From Pseudomonas sp. AOB-7 (lineage in GTDB: Bacteria; Pseudomonadota; Gammaproteobacteria; Pseudomonadales; Pseudomonadaceae): a stretch of DNA of 64,000 nucleotides. The stretch spans positions 186,001-250,000 of the forward strand of contig NZ_RFFK01000001.1 in NCBI RefSeq assembly GCF_003696305.1, given 5' to 3'. Both the position numbers and the translations under genes were made by a program. The notes beneath the pieces are model-generated. The model made no database searches. It was not told where the DNA came from and worked only from the letters and a program-made list of their open reading frames with translations. Below are positions 1 to 7,957 of this stretch, one piece after another. Within the stretch, counting starts at the first letter, position 1. Each line of letters opens with the position of its first letter.

Positions 1-2
1 CC

Positions 3-1658
3 GAGACGGTCACCCCGCCCGCCAGCAGCCGCTGGCGCCTGCGCGTGTTGCTCGACGGCCTGGATGTATCGGCCCGCCTGACCGGCCAGTTGGCCATCGA
101 CCGCGAGGAAGGTGCGGCGCGCCTGGCCCGCCTGAGCCTGCGCCCGCAGCCGGGCCTGCTGGACCTGGACGTGTTCACCGGCAAGCCGCTGCAAGTCTAC
201 CGCCAGCGCCTGCAGGGCACCGCGGTGGTCAGCGAGCAACTGCGCTTTACCGGCGTAACCCTGCGCCCGAGCCTGGACGCCACCCGAGGCGTGGTCGGCC
301 TGACCGGCACCTGCGACCTACAGAACCGCATCGAGCAGTTGCCCATCGAGGCCATCGACGCCCTGGTGCCCGGCTACTACGCCGAGGCGGTGTTCGGCGA
401 AATCGAAAGCCACTGGCAGTACGCCCAGGATCGCTGCTCCACGCTCATGGGCAACCTGGAGTCGGCGCCGGACGGCAGCCTACGCATGACGCCCTGGACG
501 CCGGCAGCAGTGGCCCATTTCACCTTCGGCGCCGATGCCGTGCTGGACGGCAGCGTCGAGGTGCAACCGGCCGATGTCGGGCAACTGCTTAACCAGGTCG
601 AGCTGGTCGTGGAGTACCGCTACAGCCGCCTGCGTCAGCGCCAACAGGGATACACCTGGGGCCACCCGGCCGGATCGTTCTGCGTCTGGCGCCTTAACAG
701 TACCGAGCTGCCGACCCGCAGCATGCTGCGCGATGCCCTCGACCAGGGCGGCTGGCAAAGCCGGGGCACGGCCATGGAAACCCTGCCGCCGAGCGCCCCC
801 AATCCGTGCCTGGATGGCATCCCTTGGAACAACCCCTATACCGCCGACCCCTTCCTGCTGGGCTTCCACTCTACCCTGATCAAGCGCTTTACCCAGACCA
901 TTACCGAGCGCTACCACATCACCCTGGACGCCGTCGGTTCACAGGCCGCCTTCGGCGCACATCCGGGGCGCGAACGCTATAGCGACGAGGTGGCCTACGA
1001 GGCCGGCGACTGGGAGAACCAGCCGGCCGACCTCGACCCACCGGGGGCGGTGCGCGACGAGCTGGACGACTGGGTCATCGACCAGGACGAACCGGCCCGC
1101 CGCGACAACACCCTGCACACCGTGCTGCGTTGCGAGCAAGTGCGCATCGCCGCCAGCCACCGCCAGACCCGCGTGCTGTTCCAGACGCCGATCACCGACG
1201 CGGTATACGACACCCTGCACACCGCGCGCCTGGCCGCCCTCGGCACCGTCGCCCAGGGCAAGGTGGTACGGGTGCAGGAGCGCTGGGACATGGACGGCGG
1301 CAGCGAGGTCGCCACCCTGGAGTTGGCCATTCGGCGCGGCGGCGCGGCGGTCGCGGCCGATCCGCTGATCCTACCGGCCCGGCCCACCTTCGACCTGAGC
1401 GACGTGCCGCCACCGTCGCCACCATTGCTGACAACCCAGCTCGGCGGCGCCGTGAGCAGCCCGCCCTTCGACGAGAGCCGCGACGGCTTCTCCGGCAACT
1501 ACTCGATCACCGCACCCGGCAGCGAGACCTACCCGCGCCAGCTTCGCCTGACCACGCCGGACATTCCCGCGCGCCACCGCGACCCGGTCGAGACCGAAAC
1601 TGTCGCCCGCTACAGCCTGAACCTAGCCACTGACCTGCTGCTCACGGAGGTGCCATGA
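3..1658 (+). CDS. Phage structural (tail/baseplate-like) protein, 5' partial
   Basis: The reading frame is open to the left edge, so the true start lies outside the window; a GTG at 45 is only an internal candidate. About 550 residues are visible. The sequence is rich in Pro, Asp and Arg, with no signal peptide or membrane segment. Its end overlaps the next start by four bases (ATGA), indicating translational coupling in a structural operon. I do not recognise a specific domain. The phage tail assignment comes from the two downstream genes with tail-protein signatures. It could be a tail hub, tip or baseplate component. Confidence 0.5.
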   Translation, partial: ETVTPPASSRWRLRVLLDGLDVSARLTGQLAIDREEGAARLARLSLRPQPGLLDLDVFTGKPLQVYRQRLQGTAVVSEQLRFTGVTLRPSLDATRGVVGLTGTCDLQNRIEQLPIEAIDALVPGYYAEAVFGEIESHWQYAQDRCSTLMGNLESAPDGSLRMTPWTPAAVAHFTFGADAVLDGSVEVQPADVGQLLNQVELVVEYRYSRLRQRQQGYTWGHPAGSFCVWRLNSTELPTRSMLRDALDQGGWQSRGTAMETLPPSAPNPCLDGIPWNNPYTADPFLLGFHSTLIKRFTQTITERYHITLDAVGSQAAFGAHPGRERYSDEVAYEAGDWENQPADLDPPGAVRDELDDWVIDQDEPARRDNTLHTVLRCEQVRIAASHRQTRVLFQTPITDAVYDTLHTARLAALGTVAQGKVVRVQERWDMDGGSEVATLELAIRRGGAAVAADPLILPARPTFDLSDVPPPSPPLLTTQLGGAVSSPPFDESRDGFSGNYSITAPGSETYPRQLRLTTPDIPARHRDPVETETVARYSLNLATDLLLTEVP

Positions 1659-1963
1659 GCGACCAAAGCCTGATCAAGGACATCAACTCACTGCTGCAGC
1701 CCCGACGCCGCAAGGAACTCAAGCCGGCCGAGCCACGCGGCGCCCTGGGCGGCCAGCGCGCCGTTGCAGACTACAGCGCGAGCAATCCGACCGAAGGCGG
1801 GGGCATTGCCAGCCCGCTGACGGAGCAGAGCCGCGAATACTGGCCCGGCGGCGTGCCGAGCAGCGACGGCCTGTTCACTCTGCCGGCGATCAAAACCTGG
1901 GTATTCACCGACGCCAACGGCGCCGAGGTGGTGATGGCCTTCGCCGATCCGGTGACGCCATGA
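1655..1963 (+). CDS. Small prophage protein, unknown function
   Basis: A 102-residue protein coupled at both ends: its ATG overlaps the previous stop (ATGA at 1655) and its own stop overlaps the next start (ATGA at 1960). The N-terminal third is basic (PRRRKELKPAEPRGALGGQR), followed by a Gly/Ser-rich middle and a C-terminal half with a short hydrophobic strand-like segment near NGAEVVMAF. No membrane segment or signal peptide. I do not recognise a family. Position between two large tail-module proteins suggests a small tail assembly or structural component. The tight coupling argues that it is a real gene. Confidence 0.6.
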   Translation: MSDQSLIKDINSLLQPRRRKELKPAEPRGALGGQRAVADYSASNPTEGGGIASPLTEQSREYWPGGVPSSDGLFTLPAIKTWVFTDANGAEVVMAFADPVTP

Positions 1964-3555
1964 CAGTGCCTGTATGGGGCGTTCCCTGGCATGGGCTGGT
2001 GCAGAGTGGGCAACTGCTACTCCCCAATGGCAGCAGCATGCCCTATGCGATCAACCTGACGAAAACCACCGGCTCGGATCAGTCGTTCGCGCCGCTGCTG
2101 GATTGGCCTGGCACGACCTACCGGGTGTTTGTGCCCGGCACCCCGGCGGTTACGCGCTCAGAGGATGAGCTGGCCGATGACCAGGCCGCCGGCCTCCAGT
2201 GGCGCAATGAGGCCATGCTCTCCGGTGGGTTTCTCACGCTGCATCGCCGCGCGCTGTCGGGCTGGATCTACACCGACCCGGCTGGAGTGCGCTGGTGGGC
2301 GCGCTGCGAGCTGTTGAACGATAACTACCAGCACGACGTGTCAGCGCCGCTCACGCTCACCCTGCTGCTGGCCCGCTTCGGCGAATTCGTAGCGGCGCCG
2401 GAGTCGTACAGCTACAGCGTGACGGTGATCGATTTCGGCCTGGCCGGCGGGCACCCGTTGCAGGTGCCCGCCGGCCTGCGGCTGCGAGCCCTGATCGATG
2501 ACATTCGGCATGACGGTTCCCGAGTGTCGGTGATGCTGCACCAGCGCCTGCCCACCGGGGACAACCCAGATATTCGGCGGCCATTCTCCTGGCTGGAGCT
2601 GTCCATCGCCGGGCCTGGCCAGGACGCCAGCGTGGCAATCGCGGTGGCCCATTCCATCACCGCGTCCACCGTTGTTTCTACGGTTCGGGCGGCGCCGAGC
2701 GACTATCTGGCTGGCGACCTCACCGAGTGGGTAGATGGTGTTCCACAGGAGCCCGAGTTCGTGGTGTTGCCCGGCAGCTATGGCGAGGGGGGCAATCCTC
2801 CAGGGCCCGAACACCACGAGGAGGATGGTGCCGGCAATTTGCTACGGCGCTGGCGTGTGCGTGCAGGGGTGACCTACAGCGGCAGCGCCTCGTTCCAGCT
2901 CAGCCGTATCGCGGCCGTGTGGTACGACGCCGAGGGGGAGGCGACGCCACTGTGGCAGGACTATCAGGCTAGTTTCGACATTGCCTGGCCAGTGCCGGAC
3001 GAATCTGGCCTGACCAGCAGCATGGCGACGCAATGGACGGTGCGCTGGCGACTCGGTGAGGCGGAGTTGGGGGCGGTCGCTGGCAGCGGCGAGGCTAGCA
3101 TGCTCCACGAGTGGAACCCGCTGACATTCGGCACCGTCAACGAGACCTTGGAATCGGTGGTCGATGGCGCTTCAACCTCCAGCAGCCAGACCTATGAGCA
3201 TGATGCGTTCAACTGGAGGCACGCGACGGTTACCCCATTCGGCGCGTTGAACCTGGCCTCAACAGATGCAGACGCTGCCAAGTTTGCCGCCAAGGAGTTC
3301 GCGCGCTTCGGCTATGTGCCCAATTTTCAGCCGATCAGGGTGGTGCGGTACTCGAACCATGTCATTGGCATGCGCGTCCAGCGGCCGAGCGACCCGGTGG
3401 CCTACGCGTTCCACCCGCCAATCACGCCGAGCGGCATAGCTGCTGGCGAGGTTCACGTCTCTACCAACCTTTCGCTCGTCGGGCGATACGGCTCCTGGTG
3501 CCCGGCAACCGGTCAGGCCGTTTGGCGCCTGAGTTCTCCCGCCAGTTATGTCTGA
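1960..3555 (+). CDS. Prophage structural protein, unknown function
   Basis: A 531-residue protein with no signal peptide or transmembrane segment, rich in Trp, Tyr, Gly and Ser and with a beta-strand-like pattern throughout. This fits a virion surface or tail component. Its start overlaps the preceding stop (ATGA). The next gene starts 13 bases downstream after a GAGGTAACCC ribosome site. No recognised domain was found by eye. Codon use is less extreme in GC than that of the core genes to the right (many GTG, GAG and TTG triplets), in keeping with a mobile origin. Tail protein is an inference from position. Confidence 0.55.
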   Translation: MTVPVWGVPWHGLVQSGQLLLPNGSSMPYAINLTKTTGSDQSFAPLLDWPGTTYRVFVPGTPAVTRSEDELADDQAAGLQWRNEAMLSGGFLTLHRRALSGWIYTDPAGVRWWARCELLNDNYQHDVSAPLTLTLLLARFGEFVAAPESYSYSVTVIDFGLAGGHPLQVPAGLRLRALIDDIRHDGSRVSVMLHQRLPTGDNPDIRRPFSWLELSIAGPGQDASVAIAVAHSITASTVVSTVRAAPSDYLAGDLTEWVDGVPQEPEFVVLPGSYGEGGNPPGPEHHEEDGAGNLLRRWRVRAGVTYSGSASFQLSRIAAVWYDAEGEATPLWQDYQASFDIAWPVPDESGLTSSMATQWTVRWRLGEAELGAVAGSGEASMLHEWNPLTFGTVNETLESVVDGASTSSSQTYEHDAFNWRHATVTPFGALNLASTDADAAKFAAKEFARFGYVPNFQPIRVVRYSNHVIGMRVQRPSDPVAYAFHPPITPSGIAAGEVHVSTNLSLVGRYGSWCPATGQAVWRLSSPASYV

Positions 3556-3568
3556 CCCGAGGTAACCC

Positions 3569-4531
3569 ATGCAGCTATATCACAACAACTGGGCCGCGCA
3601 GCTGACCACGCAGGCGTCTGCCTCGACGCTCCAGCTGCAAGTATCGCCCGCCCTAGCGGCGGCCCTCGGTGCCTTCGACGCTGGCGACTACACCCTGTTG
3701 ACGCTGGCTGAGTGGGGCGAGGAAACGGTGTGGGAGATTGTCAGGGTCATCGGTGCGGATGCCAGTACCGGCGTGCTGACAGTGGCGCCCGGCGGGCGTG
3801 GTCAGGAGGGCACTGCGGCACGCATCTGGAGCATCGGCACGCCGATCAGCGCCCGTGTGACCAGGGGCACGCTGGAGAGTCTTCGCGACAATGCCGGCGC
3901 CCCGCTTAGCGATGCCGCACCGCTGGCGGCAGGCGACGTCAATTCCGGCACAAGCGCAGAAGCTAGCCGCGCAGACCACGTGCACGCGATGCCCACTGCG
4001 GAAGACGTGGGGGCCGACCCACAAGGGGCCGCTGCGGCCGCATTCGGCGCCGCCGTGCAGCGTGGCAACCATGAGGGCACCCAACCCATCGCGACGGTTG
4101 AAGGGCTGGCTGGCGAGTTGCAAGCCCGCGAACAGCGGCTGGGCGTAATGACAGTTTCAGGCAGCAGCCTAACGCTTGCGCTAGAGCACCTGGGCCAGAT
4201 GCTGGAGCTACAGCAGGCGTGCATCGTTACCGTGCCGCCGGCGACAGAGGTCGCGTGGCCGGGTGCCGGTCGAATCCTCCTATGCCAAGCCGGCGAGGGC
4301 GAAGTAAGTGTGGTGCAGGACGGCGGTGTCTCGGTGTTGAAACCCGCGAGTAGGCGCATGGCGCTTGCCGAGAATGGCGCGGTGGCAACCCTGCTGATTC
4401 GTCCGGGGATGAACAGTTGGCGCTTGTTTGGCGACCTGGCGCCTGCCGAGGCCGCTTCCGGCACAGAGCTTCTGACCGAAGCTGGGGAAACCCTATTGAC
4501 CGAGGCTGATGAGCCTCTCATCGAGGAGTAG
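3569..4531 (+). CDS. Phage tail fibre/tail-associated protein
   Basis: A 320-residue protein. The N-terminal 100 residues form a compact region with RGTPISARVTRGTLESLRDN-like content, followed by GDVNSGTSAEASRADHVHA at roughly residues 123-141. The A-S-R-x-D-H-V-H signature is common in phage tail fibre and tail-tip proteins. The C-terminus ends in a short degenerate acidic repeat: LLTEAGET, LLTEADEP, LIEE. The ATG follows a GAGGTAACCC ribosome site by a few bases, and the next gene begins two bases after its stop. It probably forms part of the adsorption apparatus; exact role unknown. Confidence 0.6.
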   Translation: MQLYHNNWAAQLTTQASASTLQLQVSPALAAALGAFDAGDYTLLTLAEWGEETVWEIVRVIGADASTGVLTVAPGGRGQEGTAARIWSIGTPISARVTRGTLESLRDNAGAPLSDAAPLAAGDVNSGTSAEASRADHVHAMPTAEDVGADPQGAAAAAFGAAVQRGNHEGTQPIATVEGLAGELQAREQRLGVMTVSGSSLTLALEHLGQMLELQQACIVTVPPATEVAWPGAGRILLCQAGEGEVSVVQDGGVSVLKPASRRMALAENGAVATLLIRPGMNSWRLFGDLAPAEAASGTELLTEAGETLLTEADEPLIEE

Positions 4532-4533
4532 CT

Positions 4534-5442
4534 ATGAGCAAACGTATCAGTGAACTGGACATCGCCGACAGTCCGCTTGGGGACAGCGATCAGATGGTAG
4601 TAGTGCAGCAAGGCGTAACCAAGCGGGCTGCGGTAGCAGCGTTGCCCTGGCGCGGCCTGACAAAGGACAACTACGTGGACATGCTGCGCACGGGGGCGTT
4701 CGGCACCCCCTTTCTGTGTCTCAACTACCAGCCGGGGCTGGGTGGCTTCTGCCAGTTCGACCTCAAGGGAATCCCTGCGGGGAGCGTGGAGGGCATGCCT
4801 AATGTCCTGGTCGATAATCAGGGTGGTAGCGGCTCCCTGGAAGTACAGGCGGACATAGCCAAGCTGAAAACGGGCGCCACGGCGACCGGGCGCATGCGCC
4901 TGGCGCTGTTCTCTCCGGCTCAGGTGTTCGATGCAGGTTTCTCGACTCTTAACGTCGGCCATGCCGTGCGTGGCGAGATTGACTACATAGAGGCCCGCTG
5001 GCTCGGCGAAATCCCTGTCGCCAGCACCAGCGCCCAGCGTTTCCAAGCGCTGTTCGGTATCGAGGTCGGCACGTCGCAGATTGGGCTTCGCTACTCTGAC
5101 AACGCCAACGGCGGTCTCTGGCAGGTGGTACTGAACAATGGGGGGACGGTGCTGGCAAACACCAGTCTTACCTTTCAGGCCGGCTGGGATGGTTGGTTCA
5201 GGGCGCGCGTGACGCCCAGCGCTGCGACTGGACAAGAGGCAACTGTCCAGGTCTGGCTGGATAACTGGAACAACGGCAATGCCGAGCTGCTATACGAGGG
5301 GGTCATTAACATCCCTGGGCTCGGTGTCGCTGAAGATGCGCGGATCGACTGGACGCCCTATGCCTGGATCATCAAGTCGGTCGGCACAACCTCCTGTGAG
5401 CTACATGTGAACGCGATGAGCAGCGAGGTTCGCGTTCGCTGA
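4534..5442 (+). CDS. Phage tail/fibre protein with ISEL-type N-terminus
   Basis: A 302-residue protein. The first 40 residues (SKRISELDIADS, then DQMVVVQQGVTKRAAV) match the short N-terminal adaptor seen in many phage tail fibre or tail-associated proteins, which attaches the protein to the particle. The remainder is Gly-, Trp- and Asn-rich, lectin-like in composition (for example WQVVLNNGGTVLAN and WLDNWNNGNAELL), consistent with a receptor-binding or decoration domain, though I cannot name the fold. It is the last gene of the prophage in this window. A 230-base gap with hairpins separates it from the tRNA cluster. Confidence 0.6.
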   Translation: MSKRISELDIADSPLGDSDQMVVVQQGVTKRAAVAALPWRGLTKDNYVDMLRTGAFGTPFLCLNYQPGLGGFCQFDLKGIPAGSVEGMPNVLVDNQGGSGSLEVQADIAKLKTGATATGRMRLALFSPAQVFDAGFSTLNVGHAVRGEIDYIEARWLGEIPVASTSAQRFQALFGIEVGTSQIGLRYSDNANGGLWQVVLNNGGTVLANTSLTFQAGWDGWFRARVTPSAATGQEATVQVWLDNWNNGNAELLYEGVINIPGLGVAEDARIDWTPYAWIIKSVGTTSCELHVNAMSSEVRVR

Positions 5443-5636
5443 AGGCCTGGGGCTCTCTCAGTGCCAAATCTGGCGCGCAAGAGCCCCAGCGGTTGGCCAA
5501 AGCTCAGTGCCAAAACCAGCGCAACGCGGTGCCAAATCCGCCGCGCGCTTACAGGACGGCGATCCGCTTTAGCCCACGCCAACCACCGTTGGCGGGCTAA
5601 AGCCCAGCCTGCGAGCCTTTGCCCCCAATGGCCAAT
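5443..5636. other. Prophage-chromosome junction with hairpins and a repeated octamer
   Basis: No gene is seen. Two inverted repeats are present: CTGGGGCTCT at 5447-5456 against AGAGCCCCAG at 5480-5489, and a stronger hairpin at 5567-5602 (CTTTAGCC and CGCCAAC against GTTGGCG and GGCTAAAG, with a CA bulge and a CACC loop). The octamer GTGCCAAA occurs three times, at 5461, 5507 and 5529. The 5567-5602 hairpin may end tail-operon transcription, although it lacks a T-run. The octamers could be recombinase-related or accidental. Confidence 0.5.
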
Positions 5637-5666
5637 AAAAAAGGGCCTGCATCGCTGAAGGCCCTT
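5637..5666 (-). terminator. Rho-independent terminator of the tRNA/rsmA unit
   Basis: On the minus strand an 8-bp stem (AAGGGCCT at 5659-5666 against AGGCCCTT at 5641-5648) with a 10-base loop runs into a T-run encoded at 5637-5642. It lies seven bases beyond the 3' end of the last tRNA-Arg and so ends the tRNA transcript. Confidence 0.85.
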
Positions 5667-5672
5667 CGGGTA

Positions 5673-5749
5673 TGGCGGACTCAGGAGGATTCGAACCTCC
5701 GACCGCTCGGTTCGTAGCCGAGTACTCTATCCAGCTGAGCTATGAGTCC
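5673..5749 (-). tRNA. tRNA-Arg(ACG), copy 3 in transcription order
   Basis: A 77-base cloverleaf with encoded CCA. The acceptor GGACTCA pairs with TGAGTCC, the anticodon arm CTCGG-CTACGAA-CCGAG gives anticodon ACG (reads CGN as inosine), and the T arm GGAGG-TTCGAAT-CCTCC is intact. Its 3' end faces the prophage, so it is the likely attachment-site tRNA. Confidence 0.97.
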
Positions 5750-5821
5750 GTTTGGCGCTTTTAGACCAGATCACCGCTGGTTGAAACAAACTGGCTTGCA
5801 TCGCTGCAGCGCCATTCGATA

Positions 5822-5898
5822 TGGCGGACTCAGGAGGATTCGAACCTCCGACCGCTCGGTTCGTAGCCGAGTACTCTATCCAGCTGAGCTATGAGTCC
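5822..5898 (-). tRNA. tRNA-Arg(ACG), copy 2
   Basis: Identical in sequence to its two neighbours, with encoded CCA and anticodon ACG. The copy-to-copy distance is 149 bases on one side and 148 on the other, and the spacers are also closely similar. This points to tandem duplication of a tRNA-plus-spacer unit. Confidence 0.97.
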
Positions 5899-5969
5899 GT
5901 TTAGCGCTTTTAGACCAGATCGCTGCTGGTTGAAGCAAAATGGCTTGCACTGCTGCAAGCCATCCAAGA

Positions 5970-6046
5970 TGGCGGACTCAGGAGGATTCGAACCTCCGAC
6001 CGCTCGGTTCGTAGCCGAGTACTCTATCCAGCTGAGCTATGAGTCC
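5970..6046 (-). tRNA. tRNA-Arg(ACG), copy 1
   Basis: A 77-base cloverleaf identical to the other two copies, anticodon ACG, CCA encoded. It is the tRNA-Arg copy nearest tRNA-Ser and probably part of the same precursor transcript downstream of rsmA. Confidence 0.97.
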
Positions 6047-6090
6047 GTGTCGCTGTCGCCGACCAGGCGTGCTGCCTAATTGACTAAATA

Positions 6091-6181
6091 TGGCGGAGAA
6101 GGGGGGATTCGAACCCCCGACACCCTTTTGAGGTGTACTCCCTTAGCAGGGGAGCGCCTTCGGCCACTCGGCCACCTCTCC
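6091..6181 (-). tRNA. tRNA-Ser(GCT)
   Basis: A 91-base class II tRNA with a long variable arm. The acceptor GGAGAGG pairs with CTTCTCC (one G-U), the anticodon arm CTCCC-CTGCTAA-GGGAG gives GCT (reads AGC/AGU), and CCA is encoded. It lies 61 bases downstream of rsmA, the arrangement usual in Pseudomonas. Confidence 0.97.
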
Positions 6182-6242
6182 GCAACACGGGGCGCATGAT
6201 AAACATGTTTTCCCCGTTTGCAAACAAAAATTTGTAGAAAAA

Positions 6243-6428
6243 TTAGTGGCTTGGTTCGTCACCCTTCTCTTTCTGGATGCGCTGGTAGATTTCTTCACGG
6301 TGCACGGCAACCTCTTTGGGCGCGTTGACGCCAATGCGCACCTGATTACCTTTCACACCCAACACGGTGACAGTCACATCGTCACCGACCATCAGGGTCT
6401 CTCCGACCCGGCGAGTCAGAATCAGCAT
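6243..6428 (-). CDS. rsmA: Carbon storage/secondary metabolism regulator RsmA (CsrA)
   Basis: A 61-residue RNA-binding homodimer that blocks ribosome binding on target mRNAs containing GGA loops; the small RNAs of the Gac/Rsm system titrate it. The whole CsrA core is present: [17 protein letters not shown] at the start, [20 protein letters not shown] in the middle with the conserved RNA-contacting Arg, then a variable basic tail. An upstream in-frame extension is possible, but the ATG at 6428 is preceded by GAGGAGAAAGGA and gives the standard length. It lies between lysC and tRNA-Ser, the conserved position in the genus. Nearby outputs such as type II secretion are known to respond to Gac/Rsm in P. 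aeruginosa, but no direct link is shown here. Confidence 0.97.
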
Positions 6429-6570
6429 TCCTTTCTCCTCACGGATTTCATTTTCAGGACAACAGTCTGCAAAAAAGAAAATGGTGGCAGCCCCCAACGA
6501 ACTCAAGCCCGGGAACCTTCACCCAAGTATTGACCAGAGCGCGCAGAAAGAAAGTTCCGACGCACCAGTC

Positions 6571-6605
6571 AAAAAGACGAAAGGCGCGGAACCAGCCGCG
6601 CCTTT
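6571..6605 (-). terminator. Rho-independent terminator after lysC
   Basis: A perfect 10-bp stem on the minus strand (AAAGGCGCGG against CCGCGCCTTT, arms at 6596-6605 and 6580-6589, six-base loop) followed shortly by a T5 run at 6571-6575. It sits 11 bases past the lysC stop and separates lysC from rsmA transcription. Confidence 0.9.
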
Positions 6606-6616
6606 CGGATCATGCG

Positions 6617-7855
6617 TTACTCGCCCTGTCGTGCCGGGGCGTCGAGCTCGAAGGCAGTGTGCAGTGCGCGCACGGCCAGTTCCAGATATTTCTCCTCGAT
6701 CACCACGGAGACCTTGATTTCCGAGGTGGAGATCATCTGGATATTGATGCTTTCCTTGGCCAGCGCCTCGAACATGCGGCTGGCGACGCCGGCGTGGGAA
6801 CGCATGCCGACGCCGACGATGGAGACCTTGGCGATGTTGGTGTCGCCGACCACTTCGCGGGCACCCAGCTCGTCGGCGGTCTTCTGCAGCACGGTCAGGG
6901 CGTTGTTGTAGTCGTTGCGGTGCACGGTGAAGGTGAAATCGGTGGTGTTATCGTGCGAGACGTTCTGCACGATCATGTCCACTTCGATATTGGCGGCGCT
7001 GACCGGGCCGAGAATCTTGAAGGCGATGCCAGGGATATCCGGCACCCCACGGATGGTCAGCTTGGCTTCGTCGCGGTTGAAGGCGATGCCGGAAATGATC
7101 GGCTGTTCCATGGATTCCTCTTCATCAAGGGTAATGAGGGTGCCCGGGCCCTCCTGGAAGCTGTGCAGGACGCGCAGCGGGACGTTGTACTTGCCGGCGA
7201 ACTCCACCGAACGGATCTGCAGCACCTTGGAACCGAGGCTGGCCATTTCCAGCATTTCCTCGAAGGTGATCTTCTCCAGGCGCTGGGCCTGCGGCACCAC
7301 ACGCGGGTCGGTGGTGTAGACGCCATCGACGTCGGTGTAGATCTGGCACTCGTCGGCCTTCAGCGCCGCGGCCAGGGCCACGCCGGTGGTGTCGGAGCCG
7401 CCGCGACCGAGGGTGGTGATGCTGCCGTGCTCGTCGACACCCTGGAAACCGGCGACGACGACGACGCGGCCGGCCTTGAGGTCGGCACGAATCTTCTGGT
7501 CGTCGATCTGCAGAATGCGCGCCTTGTTGTGCGCGCTGTCGGTGAGGATACGCACCTGGTTGCCGGTGTAGGACACTGCCGGCACGCCGCGCTTGATCAG
7601 CGCCATGGCCAGCAGGGCGATGGTCACCTGCTCGCCGGTGGACACCATCACGTCCAGTTCGCGCGGCACCGGGTCACCGTCGCTGACCTGTTTGGCCAGG
7701 TCGATCAGGCGGTTGGTCTCGCCGCTCATGGCGGAGACCACGACGACGATGTCGTCGCCCTTCTCGCGGAACTTCTTCACCTTCTCGGCCACCTGCTGGA
7801 TACGCTCGACGGTGCCGACTGAGGTGCCTCCAAACTTCTGTACGATCAAAGCCAT
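6617..7855 (-). CDS. lysC: Aspartate kinase
   Basis: Phosphorylates aspartate, the first step toward lysine, threonine and methionine. The 412-residue protein begins MALIVQKFGGTSVG, with the kinase motif KFGGTSVG at residues 7-14; the catalytic domain fills roughly residues 1-250 (GRGGSDTTGVALAAAL, TDVDGVYTTDPR), and two ACT regulatory domains follow (around ITIRGVPDIPGIAF and VSIVGVGMRSHAGVAS). This gives the expected feedback-inhibited monofunctional enzyme. The start at 7855 is preferred over an in-frame upstream start because it matches family length. No lysine riboswitch is visible upstream. It lies between alaS and rsmA, the conserved order. Confidence 0.97.
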   Translation of the reverse strand: MALIVQKFGGTSVGTVERIQQVAEKVKKFREKGDDIVVVVSAMSGETNRLIDLAKQVSDGDPVPRELDVMVSTGEQVTIALLAMALIKRGVPAVSYTGNQVRILTDSAHNKARILQIDDQKIRADLKAGRVVVVAGFQGVDEHGSITTLGRGGSDTTGVALAAALKADECQIYTDVDGVYTTDPRVVPQAQRLEKITFEEMLEMASLGSKVLQIRSVEFAGKYNVPLRVLHSFQEGPGTLITLDEEESMEQPIISGIAFNRDEAKLTIRGVPDIPGIAFKILGPVSAANIEVDMIVQNVSHDNTTDFTFTVHRNDYNNALTVLQKTADELGAREVVGDTNIAKVSIVGVGMRSHAGVASRMFEALAKESINIQMISTSEIKVSVVIEEKYLELAVRALHTAFELDAPARQGE

Positions 7856-7957
7856 TTCAAAAAGCCGCCTGATTCCTCGAAGGGCGCCCATTAAACCCGC
7901 ATCGGGTCACACTGCCAAGGCCCGCCGGACGCACTGCGGGCCCCGCTTTCACACCTG

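Larger units (their letters stand above)
1..5442 (+). mobile_element. End of a prophage: tail/fibre gene module
   Basis: Five + strand genes, tightly packed (ATGA overlaps at 1655 and 1960, then short gaps of 13 and 2 bases), end 230 bases before a tRNA-Arg array. The last two carry phage tail signatures: an ASRADHVH stretch in one and an N-terminal SKRISELD...QQGVTKRA region in the other. Everything to the right is conserved Pseudomonas chromosome on the opposite strand. The tRNA-Arg 3' end faces the prophage, which is the usual geometry for integration at a tRNA 3' end. No integrase, lysis or capsid gene is visible, so the element extends left of the window. Whether it is an intact phage, a remnant or a tail-like bacteriocin cannot be decided here. 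Confidence 0.65.

Noticed and set aside
5673..6046. Three evenly spaced identical repeats, CRISPR-like
   Set aside because: The repeats are 77-base cloverleaf tRNA genes with near-identical spacers, not short repeats with variable spacers.
6530..7822. A 430-residue + strand open frame opposite lysC
   Set aside because: Antisense shadow of lysC in high-GC DNA: His/Gly/Asp/Val-rich low-complexity translation, no ribosome site, while lysC has full motifs.
7856..7957. Possible lysine riboswitch before lysC
   Set aside because: Only about 100 bases with one simple GGCCCGC/GCGGGCC palindrome; no riboswitch-like helices, and pseudomonads are not known to use one here.
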